Source of the DNA: Paenibacillus catalpae
Lineage (GTDB): Bacteria; Bacillota; Bacilli; Paenibacillales; Paenibacillaceae
Direction: 5' to 3'
NCBI RefSeq assembly: GCF_900112695.1
Contig: NZ_FOMT01000002.1
Coordinates: 1,164,492-1,228,491 of the forward strand
DNA: 64,000 nt
Shown: piece by piece, positions 61,975 to 64,000 of the stretch
Layout: each line of letters opens with the position of its first letter
Numbering within the stretch: position 1 is the stretch's first letter
Notes under the pieces: model-generated
Seen by the model: only the letters and a program-made list of their open reading frames with translations
The model's database searches: none
What the model was told of the DNA's origin: nothing
Made by a program: the position numbers and the translations under genes

Positions 61975-62565
61975 ATGGCTCAGCGGCTAGCCACAGAGTA
62001 TGTAAGTGCCAAACTGCATTTGACGAGCGATGAGATGAAGCAATTTATCCGGTTTTTTGATGACCAGCAGGTTTGCATGAATGTGAAGGTCCTCGAAAAC
62101 GGAAACCAGGAGCTGGTTCTCGAAGACGTAGCAGGGAAGGAAGAGGTCACACTGACGTTTGAACGTCAGCAGGACCACTATGTATGTGAACTCTCTTGCC
62201 GCCTGATTCACCCCAAGCTGACCAACGCCATGCGCAAAGCCGTAACAGCTTTCCATGGAGACGCGGTTGTTAATCGTATCTACAGCCATTATACGATGAT
62301 CTATCATTATACAAACGGCAGCGTCCGCAAAATCGTTGAAAGCACATCGTCAGGCACACGGGTCGTATTCGAATACAAGGATACGGTCGGACAATTGGAG
62401 CGTGTGTTCCGGAGCCGCTTGATTGAACGCGAAATCGAGCTGGTCAACAACGCGATTAATGAACTGCTTGACCTGCGCAATCAAACGAAGGATCGCCTGC
62501 AAATCACGGGCATCGACGAAAGACTGGCGATGTTAACCCGGAAGCTTTTTGTTCTGGAAGCCTGA
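61975..62565 (+). CDS. Conserved hypothetical protein upstream of speD/hemA
   Basis: 196 aa, soluble, no signal. It begins MAQRLATEYVSAKLHLTSDEMKQFIRFFDDQQ. The middle looks beta-rich (VCMNVKVLENGNQELVLEDVAGKEEVTLTFERQQDHYVCELSC, YSHYTMIYHYTNGSVRKIVE). A C-terminal helical, coiled-coil-prone stretch follows (LIEREIELVNNAINELLDLRNQTKDRLQITGIDERLAMLTRKLFVLEA). GAGGAG precedes the ATG. B. subtilis has ysxD at this place, but this protein is not obviously like it. Function unknown. Confidence 0.75.
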   Translation: MAQRLATEYVSAKLHLTSDEMKQFIRFFDDQQVCMNVKVLENGNQELVLEDVAGKEEVTLTFERQQDHYVCELSCRLIHPKLTNAMRKAVTAFHGDAVVNRIYSHYTMIYHYTNGSVRKIVESTSSGTRVVFEYKDTVGQLERVFRSRLIEREIELVNNAINELLDLRNQTKDRLQITGIDERLAMLTRKLFVLEA

Positions 62566-62587
62566 CCGTCATCATTGATACTTAGAG

Positions 62588-62614
62588 GGGCCGCTGACCG
62601 CGGCTTCTTTTTTT
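62588..62614 (+). terminator. Terminator of the 61975 gene
   Basis: GCCGC-TGACC-GCGGC forms a 5-bp stem followed by TTCTTTTTTT. Confidence 0.75.
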
Positions 62615-62750
62615 ATATTTATTCATAAATGTTCATAAAAAAATGACATTGGAATGGACGTCGTGTAAGGCACCTAAACCGCTTCTCCTACATACGTTGT
62701 ATACGGGATTGCAGTGGAAATCACTTTTCGTTTCTCCTGAAAAAAAAGAG

Positions 62751-62779
62751 TTGCAATTCTCCCCAATAGATGTTATTTT
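62751..62779 (+). promoter_or_regulatory. Candidate speD promoter
   Basis: -35 TTGCAA (62751-62756) and -10 TATTTT (62774-62779) are 17 bases apart. It predicts a start near 62786 and a leader of about 155 bases. Confidence 0.45.
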
Positions 62780-62811
62780 TAATCTCGTTGAAAACATTGG
62801 TCTAAACAAAA

Positions 62812-62888
62812 TAGGAACCAGGATTCACTCAGGACATGGTTATGTTGCGAGAGATTATTCCCTCGGGAAGTGAATGACGTAGGTCCTA
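62812..62888 (+). ncRNA. Structured 5' leader of speD
   Basis: Nested arms: TAGGAACC (62812-62819) with GGTCCTA (62882-62888), one bulged A; ATTCACT (62823-62829) with AGTGAAT (62869-62875), perfect; CGAG (62848-62851) with CTCG (62862-62865). Downstream, TCCTAG (62885-62890) could instead pair with CTAGGA next to the speD ribosome site, giving an alternative fold. No known riboswitch consensus was recognised. The rest of the 374-base gap holds only the upstream terminator and the promoter candidate. Confidence 0.45.
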
Positions 62889-62939
62889 GCGGATGAAATT
62901 TTTTTAAACATTTTATTCCTAGGAAGGGGGAACCGGAAG

Positions 62940-63338
62940 ATGGAATATTCAACTTTCGGAAGACACGTTGCTGTTGATACTTGGGGAGTAGATTTTGATC
63001 TGCTGAACAACGCTGAATTTTTGCAAGCCCAAATGGTGGAGGCTGCTGAAGCATGCGGCGCTACTGTATTATCGGTGCAATCGAAACAATTTGAGCCTCA
63101 AGGAGCAACAGTGCTTGTATTGCTGTCGGAGAGTCATCTCTCGATTCATACGTATCCTGAGAAAGGATTTGCCGCTCTCGACTGCTACACTTGCGGTGAA
63201 ACCGTGGATCCACAGCTTGCAATCGACTACATGATCGCTGTATTGAAACCAACAACTACTCATGCTAAGAAGCTTATTCGCGGTATGGGCGAGCTGAAGG
63301 TAGAAGAACCGAAAATGCAACAAGTTGAGCTTGTTTAA
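62940..63338 (+). CDS. speD: S-adenosylmethionine decarboxylase proenzyme
   Basis: 132 aa, the short prokaryotic class. It makes decarboxylated SAM for spermidine synthesis. The self-cleavage site is in SESHLSIHTYPEKG: the Ser of LSIHTYPE becomes the pyruvoyl cofactor. The proton-donor Cys is in ALDCYTCGETVDPQ. It begins MEYSTFGRHVAVDTWGVDFD. Length is slightly above the family norm because of a short C-terminal tail. GAAGGGGGA precedes the ATG. A long structured leader and a terminator on each side make it a unit of its own. Confidence 0.95.
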   Translation: MEYSTFGRHVAVDTWGVDFDLLNNAEFLQAQMVEAAEACGATVLSVQSKQFEPQGATVLVLLSESHLSIHTYPEKGFAALDCYTCGETVDPQLAIDYMIAVLKPTTTHAKKLIRGMGELKVEEPKMQQVELV

Positions 63339-63362
63339 GCTCCTAATTGAGAAGATATAGAG

Positions 63363-63399
63363 ATAACCATAGACCTCGGTCCATGGTTATTTTCTTTGT
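63363..63399 (+). terminator. Intrinsic terminator of speD
   Basis: ATAACCAT-GACC and GGTC-ATGGTTAT pair with a short loop, followed by TTTCTTT. Confidence 0.8.
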
Positions 63400-63531
63400 A
63401 TAAACAGGGAATAATGGCAAAGAGGGTTTTCAAACATTATTCATAAATGAAGCTAATATGAAGCCGTACGACTTGTCGAACTATGTTATAATCATTCTAA
63501 AGTTAATTAGAAGAAAGGCAGGTGATCGCGC

Positions 63532-64000
63532 ATGCACATTATCGTAGTCGGTTTGAACTATCGGACAGCTCCCGTAGAAGTAAGAGAACGGTTTGCTGTA
63601 GCAGAGAAAGAATTGCCGGAAGCGCTCAAACAACTAATGAACACAAGCAGCATAATGGAATGTGTCATTGTTGCGACCTGCAATCGTACGGAGCTGTATG
63701 CGGTAGTGGACAGACACCATTTATGCGGACATTATATCCGTAGCTTTATGGAGCAATGGTTTAAGCTGCCTAGACAGCAGTTCACGAGTCATTTATATAT
63801 GTATGAAGATGACAAGGCGATTGAGCACTTATTCCGGGTGACAAGCGGTCTTGATTCCATGGTAATCGGCGAGACGCAAATACTCGGACAAGTGAAGGAT
63901 GCCTTTGCGCTTGCGCAGCAGCAGAAGATGACAGGGACATTATTTAACATGCTGTTCAAGCAAGCTGTTACGATGGCCAAGCGTGCCCATTCGGAAACAA
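63532..64000 (+). CDS. hemA: Glutamyl-tRNA reductase (partial, runs off the window)
   Basis: The first 156 codons are visible. It reduces glutamyl-tRNA to glutamate-1-semialdehyde, the first step of tetrapyrrole synthesis. It begins MHIIVVGLNYRTAPVEVRERFAV, with the catalytic Cys in VIVATCNRTELYAVVD (near residue 50), the substrate-binding His near YMYEDDKAIEHLFRV, and DSMVIGETQILGQVKDAF. GCAGGTGATC precedes the ATG. It follows the lon-ysxC block as in Bacillus and probably heads the hemAXCDBL operon beyond the window. Confidence 0.96.
   Translation, partial: MHIIVVGLNYRTAPVEVRERFAVAEKELPEALKQLMNTSSIMECVIVATCNRTELYAVVDRHHLCGHYIRSFMEQWFKLPRQQFTSHLYMYEDDKAIEHLFRVTSGLDSMVIGETQILGQVKDAFALAQQQKMTGTLFNMLFKQAVTMAKRAHSET

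Overview
The window looks like chromosomal core DNA from a spore-forming Firmicute of the Paenibacillaceae, most likely Paenibacillus or a close relative. Gene order follows the Bacillus subtilis backbone: ytoI / ytpI-ytrI-ytrH / dnaE / accD-accA / pyk / citZ-icd-mdh, then gerM-rph-rdgB, and ysoA-like / tig-clpP-clpX / lonB-lonA-ysxC / hemA. Spore functions are frequent: YheC/D-type ATP-grasp proteins, YtrH/YtrI, GerM, an AsnO-like asparagine synthetase and LonB. Shine-Dalgarno sites are strong, and TTG and GTG starts are used. The genus is an inference; no rRNA gene is present.

Layout. 1-2.5 kb: tail of a probable surface or secreted protein, then an ABC-2 exporter pair. 2.5-8.15 kb: a leftward, translationally coupled operon of four paralogous YheC/D ATP-grasp proteins followed by a GNAT acetyltransferase. 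8.3-13.7 kb: small membrane protein, XRE regulator, unknown proteins, YtoI, an RsgA-type GTPase with a complex 5' leader, and a lipoprotein. 14-24.3 kb: ytpI-ytrI-ytrH facing dnaE, then a PgpA/YutG-like protein, accDA, pyk and a thioesterase. 24.5-28.1 kb: convergent ppk and ppx (polyphosphate synthesis and breakdown). 28.4-32 kb: citZ, icd, mdh (TCA cycle). 32-38.8 kb: recQ, a membrane protein, a KDG-type sugar kinase with a DeoR regulator, and nagBA (amino-sugar catabolism). 39-43.3 kb: fni, an MBL-fold hydrolase, a sulfotransferase with a frame-disrupted APS kinase, and a second YutG-like protein. 43.4-50.9 kb: gerM, rph, rdgB, asnB/asnO-like, a P-loop kinase, a divergent nitroreductase/HxlR pair and tRNA-Arg(UCU). 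51-64 kb: protein quality control (tig, clpP, clpX, lonB, lonA) with ispG, ysxC, speD and the start of hemA.

The least ordinary material is non-coding. (i) The RsgA-type gene has a leader with a strong Shine-Dalgarno site, a 23-codon ORF and two tandem intrinsic terminators, and the ORF can pair with the first terminator: a classic attenuator design. (ii) Three long imperfect palindromes, unrelated in sequence, lie between genes; the arm of one reaches into the ytoI coding sequence. (iii) A modular repeat, GCTTACGAAGCA plus a variable hairpin, occurs upstream of both mdh and the sugar kinase. (iv) speD has a structured leader downstream of a good promoter candidate. (v) Near-copies of one terminator hairpin bracket the nitroreductase/HxlR pair beside the tRNA. 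cysC carries an apparent 2-base insertion just before its P-loop. No prophage, insertion sequence with transposase, or CRISPR array was seen.
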